Assembly: GCF_002879885.1 (NCBI RefSeq)
Contig: NZ_PNYA01000034.1
Span: 1-64,000 of the forward strand
Reading direction: 5' to 3'
Length of the DNA stretch: 64,000 bases
From: Trinickia dabaoshanensis
GTDB taxonomy: Bacteria; Pseudomonadota; Gammaproteobacteria; Burkholderiales; Burkholderiaceae
The stretch's first letter is position 1. Every line of letters starts with the position of its first letter. The notes under the pieces were generated by a model that saw only the letters and a list, made by a program, of their open reading frames with translations, did not search any database and was not told the origin of the DNA. Below are positions 17,287 to 27,374 of the stretch, in pieces. A program made the position numbers and the translations under genes.

Positions 17287-18246
17287 ATGAGCGACGACCA
17301 ACTGACCGCGCAACCGTATCGCCTCGAGCATCGAGACCCTCTGCGTTGCGCCGTCGGCGAGAGCCCGGTCTGGCGCGCATCGCAACGCGCGCTGTACTGG
17401 GTGGACATCCCGGCGCAAGCCATCGTGCGTTATGAGCTAACGCGCGCGCGACGCACGCGCTGGACCTTGCCGGAGCGCGTGGGCTGCATCGCGTTCGATG
17501 CCGTCGGCACCGTGTTGGCCGCCTTGGAGACAGGTCTATTCGCGGTCGAGCTAGGCGAAGTCGAAACCGAAGGCCAATCCGCAAATCACGAAAACGCGAA
17601 CGAACACATCGGCACCGCGACGATTCGCCGCCTAGCCCGGGTCGAGCACGACGCCGAGTGCATGCGCTTCAACGATGGGCGGTGCGATCGCCAGGGCCGC
17701 TTCTGGGCCGGCACGATGGTGCAGGACGCAACGCAGCCCCACCCCGCCGGCAAGCTCTATCGATACGGCGCACAAACGGGCCTCTCCGCCCCGATCGTCG
17801 CGGGCCTGTGCACGCAAAACGGCCTGGCTTGGTCGCCCGACGGCCGCACTATGTATCTCTCCGATTCGCACACCTCGAGCCGGCTCATTTGGGCGTTCGA
17901 CTACGACGTGGACGACGGCTTGCCGACGAACCGCCGCGTCTTCGCCGATTTGCACGACTACGCGGGCCGCCCGGACGGCGCGGCGATCGACGCCGACGGC
18001 TGTTATTGGACCTGCGCAAACGACGCCGGCCTGCTGCTACGCTTTACGCCCGACGGCCGCCTCGATCGCAAGCTCGCGTTGCCGGCCGCCAAGCCGTCGA
18101 TGTGCGCATTCGGCGGCGACGGCCTCGACACGCTATTCGTCACCACCATCTGCCCGAACCCCGTCGGCGAGCACGACGGCTATGTCTTCGCGCTGCATCC
18201 GGGGGTGCGCGGCTTACCCGAACCGGAGTTCGGCGGCACCTTGTAG
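17287..18246 (+). CDS. SMP-30/gluconolactonase family lactonase
   Basis: 319-residue six-bladed beta-propeller lactonase that hydrolyses aldono- or aldaro-lactones with a divalent metal. Expected metal and active-site residues are visible: Glu25 (GESPVW), Asn129-Asp130 (RFNDGRCD), Asn178 (NGLAWSPDG) and Asp230 (GRPDG). It carries an unusual polar insert at about residues 93-111 (TEGQSANHENANEH). First gene of the sugar-acid cluster; it would open the lactone made by the uronate-dehydrogenase-like SDR or an aldose dehydrogenase. Exact substrate is not evident. Confidence 0.88.
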   Translation: MSDDQLTAQPYRLEHRDPLRCAVGESPVWRASQRALYWVDIPAQAIVRYELTRARRTRWTLPERVGCIAFDAVGTVLAALETGLFAVELGEVETEGQSANHENANEHIGTATIRRLARVEHDAECMRFNDGRCDRQGRFWAGTMVQDATQPHPAGKLYRYGAQTGLSAPIVAGLCTQNGLAWSPDGRTMYLSDSHTSSRLIWAFDYDVDDGLPTNRRVFADLHDYAGRPDGAAIDADGCYWTCANDAGLLLRFTPDGRLDRKLALPAAKPSMCAFGGDGLDTLFVTTICPNPVGEHDGYVFALHPGVRGLPEPEFGGTL

Positions 18247-18310
18247 CCGCCGCTTCACCGACAGGTCCCCGGGGCACAATCGAGCGGCACGCTATGATTT
18301 CCGACTTGCC

Positions 18311-18329
18311 GTGACTTACAATCGGTCAC
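18311..18329. promoter_or_regulatory. Promoter/operator of the GntR regulator
   Basis: TACAAT at 18317-18322 is a good -10 hexamer. It lies inside an inverted repeat GTGAC (18311-18315)-N9-GTCAC (18325-18329), directly before the regulator's ATG at 18334. A bound repressor here would block the -10, so autoregulation is plausible. Confidence 0.4.
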
Positions 18330-18333
18330 ACTC

Positions 18334-19050
18334 ATGACAACTCATCCCACCACGCCCCAAATGGCCGAGCAGAAGGCGCCGCGCATGCCGGCGCGCATTT
18401 ACAGCGATATCCTCAACCGCATCATCGATGGCGAGTACAAGGAAGGGGAACGGCTGCCGACCGAGCACGCGCTGGCCGAGCGTTTCGCAACCTCTCGGCC
18501 GACCGTGCGCGAAGCGCTCGCGCAGTTGCGCGCCGACGGCATCATCGCCACGCGCCACGGGTCGGGCACGACCGTCGTCCGGCGCCCCGATCCGGACGTG
18601 CGCCGATTCGCGCCGCTCGAGACACTCTCGGACATTCGCCGCTGCTACGAATACCGCGTGGTGATCGAATCCGGCGCGGCCGCGCTCGCCGCCGAAAAGG
18701 CCGAGGAAGACGACATCGCCGCGATTCAGCACGAATGGGACAACCTGCAAACGATCGTCGAAACGTCGGGTATCGGTGCAAAGGACGACTTCGCGTTTCA
18801 CCTCGCCGTCGCACGCGCATCGAAAAACCAATTTTTCGTGGCTGCGCTGTCGTCCATCCAAGAGCAGATGGTCTTCAGCATGAACCTGTCGCGCAACCTC
18901 TCGCTCGTGAAGTCGATTGAACGGCAACGCGTCGTGCAGCAGGAACACCTCGAAGTGTTGCAAGCGATCGCCGCACGCGATCCGCAACGCGCGACCCGCG
19001 CCATGCGCGATCACCTAGAACACGCGCTGAGCCGCATGTTCGGTTCCTGA
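18334..19050 (+). CDS. GntR-family regulator, FadR/FCD subfamily
   Basis: 238-residue regulator. The N-terminal winged helix-turn-helix spans about residues 17-85 (GERLPTEHALAERFATSRPTV, REALAQLRADGIIATRHGSGT). The all-helical FCD ligand domain contains the metal/ligand histidines and aspartate (FHLAVARAS, QQEHLEVL, MRDHLEHAL). Regulators of this class sense sugar acids or other carboxylates, usually as repressors. It is embedded in the catabolic cluster, and the TTGT-N3-ACAA repeats upstream of four units are its likely sites. Binding is inferred, not shown. Confidence 0.92.
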   Translation: MTTHPTTPQMAEQKAPRMPARIYSDILNRIIDGEYKEGERLPTEHALAERFATSRPTVREALAQLRADGIIATRHGSGTTVVRRPDPDVRRFAPLETLSDIRRCYEYRVVIESGAAALAAEKAEEDDIAAIQHEWDNLQTIVETSGIGAKDDFAFHLAVARASKNQFFVAALSSIQEQMVFSMNLSRNLSLVKSIERQRVVQQEHLEVLQAIAARDPQRATRAMRDHLEHALSRMFGS

Positions 19051-19130
19051 CGCGCGCCGATCCCCCTTCCCTTCCTTCCTAATCGCGCGGTCCCGTACCT
19101 AGGGAAACCCCTGGGTTCACGGCGATTTGC

Positions 19131-19168
19131 TTGACAACTTTGATCACTTCGCCGACGATGTCTTACAT
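19131..19168 (+). promoter_or_regulatory. Promoter and operator copy 2 before the hyi operon
   Basis: TTGACA at 19131-19136 is a consensus -35. ATGT-CTT-ACAT at 19158-19168 has the same geometry as the other operator copies, with A/T exchanged at the outer positions. It overlaps where a -10 would be. It is 125 nt before the hydroxypyruvate isomerase start. Confidence 0.5.
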
Positions 19169-19292
19169 GGTCGGCGGCACGGGCGCGTCGGCGTCGAACC
19201 GATGCGCGCTAGATATCCCTTGCCTTCGACGCTTCGCTTCGCAAGCGATTAGGATCGTCCTCCGATCCGGCCGCTCCCCCAAGAGACACGAG

Positions 19293-20069
19293 ATGACGAA
19301 ACTCTGCGCGAACCTCACCATGCTGTTCGGCGAGGTCGATTTTATGGAACGCTTTGCTCAAGCCGCCCATGCCGGCTTCAAGGGCGTCGAATTCCTGTTC
19401 CCCTACGCATACGACAAGCACCAGCTCGCCGAGCAACTGCATGTGCACGGCCTGAAGCAAGTGCTGCACAACTTGCCTGCGGGCAATTGGGCCGGCGGCG
19501 AACGCGGCATCGCCTGCCTGCCCGATCGCGTCGGAGAGTTCCAAGACGGCGTGGGCACGGCCATCGAATACGCGCAAGCGCTCGGTTGCACGCAACTGAA
19601 TGTATTGGCCGGGATTGCGCCGGTCGGCGTGGCGCCCGATACGATCTGCGAAACGTTCGTCGCGAACGTGGAGTTCGCTGCTCGCGCGCTGGCTGCCGCC
19701 GGCATCCGCCTCTTGATCGAACCGATCAATACCTACGACATCCCGGGCTTTTACGTCAGCCATTCGCAGCAAGCGATCAATCTGATCGAAGCTAGCGCGA
19801 GCGAGAACGTCTTCTTGCAGTACGACATCTATCACATGCAGCGCATGGAGGGCGAGCTCGCCGCCACGATCGAACGGCATCTGCCGAAGATCGCCCACAT
19901 GCAACTCGCGGACAACCCCGGCCGCCACGAACCGGGCACCGGCGAGATCAACTATCCGTTCCTGTTCGCGCACCTCGAGACGCTCGGCTACGACGGTTGG
20001 ATCGGCTGCGAATACAAGCCGGCGACGACGACGGCCGCCGGCCTGCACTGGGCCGCGGACTATCTCTAA
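19293..20069 (+). CDS. hyi: Hydroxypyruvate isomerase family protein
   Basis: 258-residue TIM-barrel of the AP-endonuclease-2/xylose-isomerase-like family. It matches Hyi, which interconverts hydroxypyruvate and tartronate semialdehyde. Family motifs include LIEPINTYDIPGF and YDIYHMQRMEG (metal-binding Glu/Asp) and GEINYPFLF, GWIGCEYKP near the end. ATG 19293 has AAGAGA upstream; earlier in-frame codons overlap the promoter. It leads a rightward operon hyi-garR-udh-garL and feeds the next enzyme, tartronate semialdehyde reductase. Confidence 0.9.
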   Translation: MTKLCANLTMLFGEVDFMERFAQAAHAGFKGVEFLFPYAYDKHQLAEQLHVHGLKQVLHNLPAGNWAGGERGIACLPDRVGEFQDGVGTAIEYAQALGCTQLNVLAGIAPVGVAPDTICETFVANVEFAARALAAAGIRLLIEPINTYDIPGFYVSHSQQAINLIEASASENVFLQYDIYHMQRMEGELAATIERHLPKIAHMQLADNPGRHEPGTGEINYPFLFAHLETLGYDGWIGCEYKPATTTAAGLHWAADYL

Positions 20070-20104
20070 CCGAGCGCGCGAGCACTCCCGCGAGGACAAA
20101 CGCA

Positions 20105-21016
20105 ATGAGCAAGATCGGCTTTATCGGCCTCGGCATCATGGGCGCGCCCATGGCCGGCAATCTCCTGAAGGGCGGGCACGAACTCTATGCGCATACGCGC
20201 CGGCAAGTGCCGGGCGAACTGATCGCCGCCGGCGCCCATGCCTGCGAGAGCGCGAAAGCCGTGGCTCACGCGGCCGACATCGTCGTCACCATGCTGCCCG
20301 ACACGGCCGATGTGGAGAAGGTGTTGTTCGGTGAAAACGGCGTGGCGCAAGGGCTCTCACCGGGCAAGCTCGTCATCGACATGAGCTCGATCTCGCCGCT
20401 CGCCACGCGCGAGTTCGCCCGCCGCATCGAGGCGCTCGGTTGCGACTACCTCGACGCGCCGGTATCGGGCGGCGAGGTCGGCGCGAAAGCGGCCACGCTG
20501 ACGATCATGGTTGGCGGTTCGCAAGAAGCGTTCGCGCGCGCCAAGCCGCTTTTCGAACTGATGGGCCGCAACATCACGCTCGTCGGCGGCAACGGCGACG
20601 GGCAAACGGCGAAGGTCGCCAATCAAATCATCGTCGCGCTGACGATCGAAGCGGTCGGCGAAGCACTGACGTTTGCCGCGAAGGCCGGCGCCGATCCGGC
20701 CAAAGTGCGCGAGGCGCTGATGGGGGGCTTCGCATCGTCGCGCGTGCTCGAGGTCCACGGCGAACGCATGATCAAGCGCACCTTCGAGCCGGGATTTCGA
20801 ATCGAACTGCATCAGAAGGATCTGAACCTCGCGCTCGATAGTGCCCGCAGCCTGGCCATGGCGCTGCCCAATACCGCGAGCACGCAGCAGCTATTCAGCG
20901 CTTGCGTCGCCCAAGGCGGTCGCGGTTGGGATCATTCCGCGATCGTGCGGGCGCTCGAGCAATTGGCGAACTTCTCGCCCGAACAAGCGGCGCGCACAGC
21001 CGACGTAAGAGCGTAG
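20105..21016 (+). CDS. garR: 2-hydroxy-3-oxopropionate (tartronate semialdehyde) reductase
   Basis: 303-residue beta-hydroxyacid dehydrogenase that reduces tartronate semialdehyde to D-glycerate with NAD(P)H. The Rossmann motif GFIGLGIMG is at residues 5-13, the substrate-binding SGG at 121-123 and the catalytic Lys170 (GQTAKVANQ). It is 35 nt after hyi; together they channel the C3 aldehyde product of the aldolase into glycerate. glxR is an equally valid name for this family; specificity is inferred from context. Confidence 0.9.
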   Translation: MSKIGFIGLGIMGAPMAGNLLKGGHELYAHTRRQVPGELIAAGAHACESAKAVAHAADIVVTMLPDTADVEKVLFGENGVAQGLSPGKLVIDMSSISPLATREFARRIEALGCDYLDAPVSGGEVGAKAATLTIMVGGSQEAFARAKPLFELMGRNITLVGGNGDGQTAKVANQIIVALTIEAVGEALTFAAKAGADPAKVREALMGGFASSRVLEVHGERMIKRTFEPGFRIELHQKDLNLALDSARSLAMALPNTASTQQLFSACVAQGGRGWDHSAIVRALEQLANFSPEQAARTADVRA

Positions 21017-21065
21017 AGCGGCGCGCGCTCCCCTCTTTCAAGCCCCTTCGACAAGGATTCGTATC

Positions 21066-21878
21066 GTGAAGAAAGTTGCATTGACCGGTGCGGCAGGCCA
21101 ACTCGGCCGCGTGTTGCGCAAAACGCTGCTCGAGCGCGGCGTGAACCTGCGATCGGCGGCGGGCACGAAACCGCTCGAGCCGCTCGTGGACGGCGAAGAC
21201 GTCATGCACGGCGATCTGCGCGATGCCGCGGTCGTCGATCGATTGCTCGCAGGCGTGGACGTGCTGATTCACATGGCCGGTACCAGCGTGGAGCGCCCGT
21301 TGCCCGAGATCATCGAGAACAACCTGCGCGCGCTCGTCGAAGTGTATGAAGGCGCGCGCCGCCATGGCACGCGCCGCATCGTTTTCGCGAGCTCGAATCA
21401 CGCGGTCGGCATGCACCCCGTCGAATCGAAACTCGCGCTCGATTGCGACTTTCGTCCCGACGGGTTTTACGGCCTGAGTAAGATGTGGGGCGAAGGTCTC
21501 GCTCGCTTGTACTGGGACAAGCACGGTATCGAAAGCGTATGCATCCGCATCGGCAGTTGCATCGAAAAGCCCACGGAGTTTCGCCATCTGAGCACGTGGC
21601 TGGGTTTCGACGACCTGCTGCAGTTGATCGAGCGCTCGATCGACACGCCCGATCTCGGCTTCGAGGTGGTGTGGGGCGTGTCGGCCAATACGCGCAGCTA
21701 CTGGGACAACGCGGGGGCTGCGCGCCTAAACTATCGACCAACCCAGAACGCCGAAGACTACGCGTCCGAGATCCTCGCCAAGCCGAACGCGATGGACAGC
21801 GTCGGCCAACGCTATCAAGGCGGTAGCTTCGCAAGCTACGATTTCTCGCGGCAGGCGCCCGGCGCCGCGCCGCGCTGA
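21066..21878 (+). CDS. udh: Uronate dehydrogenase-type SDR
   Basis: 270-residue extended short-chain dehydrogenase. GAAGQLG at residues 8-14 binds NAD, with catalytic Ser109/110 (FASSNH), Tyr135 and Lys139 (YGLSK). The SSNHAVG and RIGSC motifs closely follow bacterial uronate dehydrogenase, which oxidises galacturonate or glucuronate to the aldaro-lactone. That lactone is the expected substrate of the SMP-30 lactonase of this cluster. An aldose dehydrogenase role in a pentose pathway is the main alternative. Confidence 0.82.
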   Translation: MKKVALTGAAGQLGRVLRKTLLERGVNLRSAAGTKPLEPLVDGEDVMHGDLRDAAVVDRLLAGVDVLIHMAGTSVERPLPEIIENNLRALVEVYEGARRHGTRRIVFASSNHAVGMHPVESKLALDCDFRPDGFYGLSKMWGEGLARLYWDKHGIESVCIRIGSCIEKPTEFRHLSTWLGFDDLLQLIERSIDTPDLGFEVVWGVSANTRSYWDNAGAARLNYRPTQNAEDYASEILAKPNAMDSVGQRYQGGSFASYDFSRQAPGAAPR

Positions 21879-21911
21879 GCGTATTTCCTTCGACCTCACC
21901 GGGGATCGTCG

Positions 21912-22682
21912 ATGCAACTGCCCGAAAATCGTTTCAAGCGCGCGCTCGCCGCACACGAACAGCAAATCGGTTTGTGGTCGAGCCTCGCCAGCCCCCTCTC
22001 GGTCGAGTTGCTGGCCGGCGCCGGCTTCGATTGGCTCGTGCTCGACATGGAGCACGCGCCCAACGAGTTGCCGATGGTCGTGAGCCAGTTGCAGGCGATG
22101 GCCGCCTACCCAACGCATCCCGTCGTCCGCCCGCCGTGGAACGATATGGTGGCGATCAAGCGTTTGCTCGACGCCGGCGTGCAGACGCTGCTGATTCCGT
22201 ACGTCGAAACCGAAGCGCAAGCGCGCGACGCCGTCGCGTTCACGCGCTACCCGCCGCAAGGCGTGCGCGGCTACGCGTCGGGGGCGCGCGGCTCAGGCTA
22301 CGGGCGTATCGCCGATTACGCCAAGCATTGCGCCGACGAGCTATGCGTCCTCGTGCAAGTGGAAAGCCGCCTCGGACTCGAAAATCTCGAACGGATCGCG
22401 GCCGTCGAGGGCGTCGACGGCGTGTTCGTCGGGCCCGGCGACCTCGCGGCGGCGCTCGGCCACGCGGGCGATATCGCCCATCCCGAAGTACAAGCGACGA
22501 TCGAGCAGACGATCGAACGCATCGTCGCAGCCGGAAAACCCGCGGGTATCTTGACGCCGAACGAGACGTTCGCGCGCCGCTACATCGAATTGGGGTGCTT
22601 GTTTACAGCCGTCGGCTCCGACATCGGCATTCTCGGGCGCGGTGCCGACGCGCTCGCCGCGCGCTTCAAACCCGCCCGCTGA
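21912..22682 (+). CDS. garL: HpcH/HpaI (GarL-type) class II aldolase
   Basis: 256-residue metal-dependent pyruvate aldolase. Catalytic and metal residues visible: His48 (DMEHAPNE), Arg73 (VVRPPWND), Glu151 (VQVES) and Asp177 (GPGDLAA). GarL cleaves 2-dehydro-3-deoxy-glucarate to pyruvate and tartronate semialdehyde, which fits the upstream hyi and garR genes. Relatives cleave 2-keto-3-deoxy-pentonates or homoprotocatechuate products, so the exact substrate remains open. Last gene of the rightward operon, converging with dctM 10 nt away. Confidence 0.87.
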   Translation: MQLPENRFKRALAAHEQQIGLWSSLASPLSVELLAGAGFDWLVLDMEHAPNELPMVVSQLQAMAAYPTHPVVRPPWNDMVAIKRLLDAGVQTLLIPYVETEAQARDAVAFTRYPPQGVRGYASGARGSGYGRIADYAKHCADELCVLVQVESRLGLENLERIAAVEGVDGVFVGPGDLAAALGHAGDIAHPEVQATIEQTIERIVAAGKPAGILTPNETFARRYIELGCLFTAVGSDIGILGRGADALAARFKPAR

Positions 22683-22692
22683 GCGCGCTCGT

Positions 22693-24045
22693 TCAGAAGA
22701 CGGGATGCGCGTTGATCAAGCTCGGCAGCCAAGTCGAGAAGTACGGGAAATACGTGACGATGTTGATCGCGCTGAAGATCGCCAGGTAATACGGCCATGC
22801 GATCTTCGTCGTCTCACCGATCGACACGTCGCCGATCGCGCAGCCGATGAATTGCACCGAGCCGATCGGCGGATGCACGAGGCCGAGCGAGCAGTTCAGC
22901 AAAATCATGATCCCGAACTGCACGGGGCCGACACCGTAGTGCATCGCCATCGGCAAGAACAGCGGCGTCGTGATCAAGATGTGCGCGGCCATATCGACGA
23001 ACGTGCCGAGGAACACCTGGATGATGTTGATGTAGAGCAGCATGAGCCAGGGCACCGTCGTCGCATGCTCGAGCAGATGTTCGATCGCATCGGGAATTTC
23101 GAGGTACGCCATCTGAAAGCGCAGCATGTTCGACACGCCGATCAGCAGCAGCACCACGCCGGTGGTGCGAGTCGCACGGGCGAGCGACACGCAAAGCTTC
23201 TTGAGCGTCATCGTCCGGTAGACGATGAAGGTCAATACGAGCGAATACGCTACCGCGATGGCGGCGGCCTCGGTCGCGGTCGCGATGCCCTTGGCAACGC
23301 ACAGCAAGATGATGACGATGACGAGCAGCCCCGGCACCGCGCCGACGAACGACTTGGCCACCGCGAACCAGCCGGGAAAGATCGGCAGCTCGGAGGTGCC
23401 GTCGGCGCGGCGCGGAAAGCGATAGCGCACGGCCTGCCAGTACGCGGCCAGCAGCACGAAGCCCATGACCCACAGCACCGGCAGCAAACCCGAGAACAGC
23501 AGGTCGCCGATCGAGACGCCGGTGACCGAGTGCCCCGCGACGATGCCCGTGATCCCTTGCGCGGCAAGCGCATAGATGATCATGTTCGTCGAAGTGGGCA
23601 TCAATGCGCCCGCGAGCGATGCATGGGTCGTGACGTTCACGGCGTAAGCGGCGCTATACCCCTCGCGCTTCATGAGCGGAATGACCACGCCGCCCATCGC
23701 CGACGTATCGGCCGTGGGCGAGCCCGAGACGCCGCCGAACAGCGTGCAGGCGACGACGTTGGCCATCCCCAGGCCGCCGCGGAAATGCCCGACGGTGGCT
23801 TGCGCGAAGCGCAAAATCCGGTCGGCGATCCCGCCGTGCAACATCAACTCGCCGGACAGGATGAAGAACGGCACGGCGAGAAACGAGAAGGCGTTGATGC
23901 CGGAAACCATCGCTTGCATCGCGGTGGCGAGCGGCAGTCCCTCATGCAGATAGGTCAATACGCACGAAAGACCCAATGCGAACGAAACCGGCACTCCCAA
24001 GACGAGAAAGACGATAAAACTGACGACTAGGATCAAGAGTTCCAT
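22693..24045 (-). CDS. dctM: TRAP transporter large permease (DctM)
   Basis: 450-residue inner-membrane ion-coupled permease with about 12 TM segments. Typical DctM motifs are VPFFILSGELM, GGVSGSPTADTSAMGG and LLYINIIQVFLGTFVD. ATG 24045 follows the DctQ stop by 5 nt; the frame is open further upstream but this is inside dctQ. Forms the transport channel with DctQ and receives ligand from DctP. Sits in the sugar-acid cluster, so a uronate or aldonate is the probable cargo. Confidence 0.93.
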   Translation of the reverse strand: MELLILVVSFIVFLVLGVPVSFALGLSCVLTYLHEGLPLATAMQAMVSGINAFSFLAVPFFILSGELMLHGGIADRILRFAQATVGHFRGGLGMANVVACTLFGGVSGSPTADTSAMGGVVIPLMKREGYSAAYAVNVTTHASLAGALMPTSTNMIIYALAAQGITGIVAGHSVTGVSIGDLLFSGLLPVLWVMGFVLLAAYWQAVRYRFPRRADGTSELPIFPGWFAVAKSFVGAVPGLLVIVIILLCVAKGIATATEAAAIAVAYSLVLTFIVYRTMTLKKLCVSLARATRTTGVVLLLIGVSNMLRFQMAYLEIPDAIEHLLEHATTVPWLMLLYINIIQVFLGTFVDMAAHILITTPLFLPMAMHYGVGPVQFGIMILLNCSLGLVHPPIGSVQFIGCAIGDVSIGETTKIAWPYYLAIFSAINIVTYFPYFSTWLPSLINAHPVF

Positions 24046-24050
24046 TTGAA

Positions 24051-24530
24051 TCACGTCCGCTTTGGCGCGAAGAGCGCGAGCAAGCGCTCGATTGAGAAAA
24101 GGATCGTGCAGGCGCTGGCGACGAAGGGGATCGCATAGCGAACGGCCTCGGGCAATCCCAGAATCGGGATTCGATCGTCGATCGTGGTCATCGCCATTTC
24201 CTTGGTGCCGAAGCACACTGCGAGCGAAAACGCGACGAGGCAAAGCTGCTGCAGCGCCTCGAGCACGAGCCGCCCGCGCGGCGGCAATGCCTTGGCGAGC
24301 GAATCGAGGCCGATATGCCCGCCGTCGCGCACTTTGAGCGCCGCGCCCATGAAGGCCACCCCGAGCACCATCAGCAAACCGATCGGCTCGACGTAGTCGG
24401 GCGCGCTATCGAACACGTAGCGCATCACGACGCTGTACATGACGAGTACGCAAAGCACGGCCAGGCAAATCGAGGCAAGCACCGTGATCAAGAGCGCGAC
24501 GATGCCGCTCGGACGCTTGATGAAGTTCAT
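24051..24530 (-). CDS. dctQ: TRAP transporter small permease (DctQ)
   Basis: 159-residue protein with four TM segments (SGIVALLITVLASICLAVLC onward) and the conserved RYVFDSAPDYVEPIG loop. Start at ATG 24530 (MNFIKRPSG). Middle gene of dctP-dctQ-dctM; 128 nt separate it from dctP. Confidence 0.92.
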   Translation of the reverse strand: MNFIKRPSGIVALLITVLASICLAVLCVLVMYSVVMRYVFDSAPDYVEPIGLLMVLGVAFMGAALKVRDGGHIGLDSLAKALPPRGRLVLEALQQLCLVAFSLAVCFGTKEMAMTTIDDRIPILGLPEAVRYAIPFVASACTILFSIERLLALFAPKRT

Positions 24531-24658
24531 GGGTCGGTCTCTCATGCAAGACATGACGGCCCCTTGGGCGCATCGCGCACTTCATGCGTGCGGGACGCGC
24601 CTTTGAGGCGTCTATGCGCCGTTGAGCGCTTGAGCTTTGGAGCGTGCGGTTTCGGCGC

Positions 24659-25792
<1,134 letters not shown>

Positions 25793-25890
25793 TGTAGATG
25801 ATTGTATTGACATGTCATGGACTTGCGGCCTAGTACATACCCGGGGGCAGGGCGCCTTGCTCGCCACCGCCCGCCGGGAGGCCGCCCGAA

Positions 25891-27099
25891 TCAGAACTGG
25901 TGGTTGATGCCGAGCGTCGCGGCGAACTGGCTGCGCGTGGCCGAGGCCGATTGCTCGCCGATGCTCGCGGTTGCGTTCACCGCCTTGCCGCTCGTGCTCA
26001 ACGTTTGGCCGTTGGCGTGCTGATACGCCTCGAGCACGTAGATGCGCGTGTGCTTGGACAGGCTGTAAAGCTGCGTCAAGTTCACTTGCTGATAGCTGGC
26101 CGCGTCTTGAATTCCGTTGGCCTTGGTGGCGCGTGTGTAGCTGTAGCCGGCCGCGAGGTCCCAGGCCGAGGCGGGACGGAAATGCAGCACGACGCCGCCC
26201 GTATTGAAGATCGCCTTGTCCGTGAAGCCGGAGCTGATGCCCGGCAGGTACTGCACGTTCGAATACGTTGCCGAAACATCCCACTGCGGGCTGAACTTGT
26301 AGCCGCCCGTCACGGCGAAGCGCTGTTGCGCGGCGGCGTTCTGATAGCCGTTGGTGATGCTCGAGACGCCTTGCTCGCCCGTCCCGGAATAGGCCGTCGA
26401 ACTCGTGCTCCATGCGCCGCCGCCATTCGTCGCGTTATTGAAGCGCGCGAAGCCGACCGCGATACCGGCCGAACCCATCAGGTATTGCGCGGCCACGCTC
26501 CAGGTGGAGCCGGCATTGAAGCTGCCTGCCACACCGCCGAGCGCGTACATGCCGCTCACCTTGAATCCGCCGAACGACGGCGAGGTATAGACGAGCCCGT
26601 TGTTCACGCGATAGTCGGTATCGAGCGCGTCGAGGTCGCCCGGATGCGCGCCGTAGGCGCCCGTCAGCCAAGTCGTCGGGCTGTACGGCGAGAGCATCGT
26701 GTAGTAAGGCGTGTACTGACGGCCCGCCGTGAACGTACCGAATTTTGCGTTGTCGAGGCCGACCCACGACGCGCGGTTGAACGCGAGGCCGCTCTTGCCC
26801 ATCGTGCCGTTATCGAGGTTGAAGCCCTCTTCGAGCTTGAAGATCGTCTTCGTGCCGCCGCCCAGATCCTCGCTGCCGGTGAGGCCGAAGCGTTCGCCGC
26901 CCCACACGCCTTCGAGCATCTTCACGACGGACTTGCCGCCCGAGGTCGCGCCCGTGGAGGGCGCTTGGTTGCTCAGGTAGCCGATGCCGGTATCGACGAT
27001 GCCGTAGAGCGTGACGCTCGATTGCGCGAATGCGCCGGTGCTCGCGAGCACCGCCGCCGCGCCGGCGAGCGTGAGCGTGGCTTGTTTATAGTGCTTCAT
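25891..27099 (-). CDS. Gram-negative general porin (OmpC-type, Burkholderiales)
   Basis: 402-residue trimeric 16-strand porin. Signal peptide KQATLTLAGAAAVLASTGAFA then QSSVTLYGIVDTGIGY, the standard start of betaproteobacterial porins, and a terminal NHQF with C-terminal Phe. ATG 27099 has GGAG 7 nt upstream. It lies between the TRAP operon and the dehydratase operon, and may be the outer-membrane entry for the sugar acid. A 15-bp palindrome lies about 140 nt upstream. Confidence 0.92.
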   Translation of the reverse strand: MKHYKQATLTLAGAAAVLASTGAFAQSSVTLYGIVDTGIGYLSNQAPSTGATSGGKSVVKMLEGVWGGERFGLTGSEDLGGGTKTIFKLEEGFNLDNGTMGKSGLAFNRASWVGLDNAKFGTFTAGRQYTPYYTMLSPYSPTTWLTGAYGAHPGDLDALDTDYRVNNGLVYTSPSFGGFKVSGMYALGGVAGSFNAGSTWSVAAQYLMGSAGIAVGFARFNNATNGGGAWSTSSTAYSGTGEQGVSSITNGYQNAAAQQRFAVTGGYKFSPQWDVSATYSNVQYLPGISSGFTDKAIFNTGGVVLHFRPASAWDLAAGYSYTRATKANGIQDAASYQQVNLTQLYSLSKHTRIYVLEAYQHANGQTLSTSGKAVNATASIGEQSASATRSQFAATLGINHQF

Positions 27100-27234
27100 C
27101 AAATCTCCTGGTCTTTGTTGGACTTATCGCGGCGCGTTTGCATTGCCGCTCGATACCGCCTGGCCGCCGCACGGCGCCAGTCACTGCTTTAACCGCTCCC
27201 GATCGATCGAAGCGTGCGTGCCAGTCGTCTTTTC

Positions 27235-27249
27235 ATTAGGAGTCCTAAT
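27235..27249. promoter_or_regulatory. 15-bp palindrome upstream of the porin
   Basis: ATTAGGA-G-TCCTAAT, perfect 7-bp arms around one central base. It differs from the TTGT-N3-ACAA sites, so a second regulator probably acts on the porin promoter. The surrounding gap (27100-27374) holds nothing else except a GC hairpin at 27336-27363. Confidence 0.55.
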
Positions 27250-27335
27250 AACATGACGCGGGGCCCCGCGCCGCCGGAGCACGCGCGCCTGCCTCCTGCA
27301 GGCGCACCCATCCCGAACCGCTTCGATGCGAGGGA

Positions 27336-27363
27336 GCCCGTTCGGCGTACGCGTCGAACGGGC
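27336..27363 (-). terminator. Hairpin after the IlvD/Edd dehydratase gene
   Basis: GCCCGTTCG (27336-27344) pairs with CGAACGGGC (27355-27363), loop 10 nt, located 12 nt after the dehydratase stop. There is no T-tract, so intrinsic termination is uncertain; it may protect the mRNA end. Confidence 0.4.
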
Positions 27364-27374
27364 GAACCTAGCTG

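Noticed and set aside
22642-24030. 462-codon open frame opposite dctM
   Set aside because: Charged low-complexity product typical of antisense frames in GC-rich genes; dctM is well supported.
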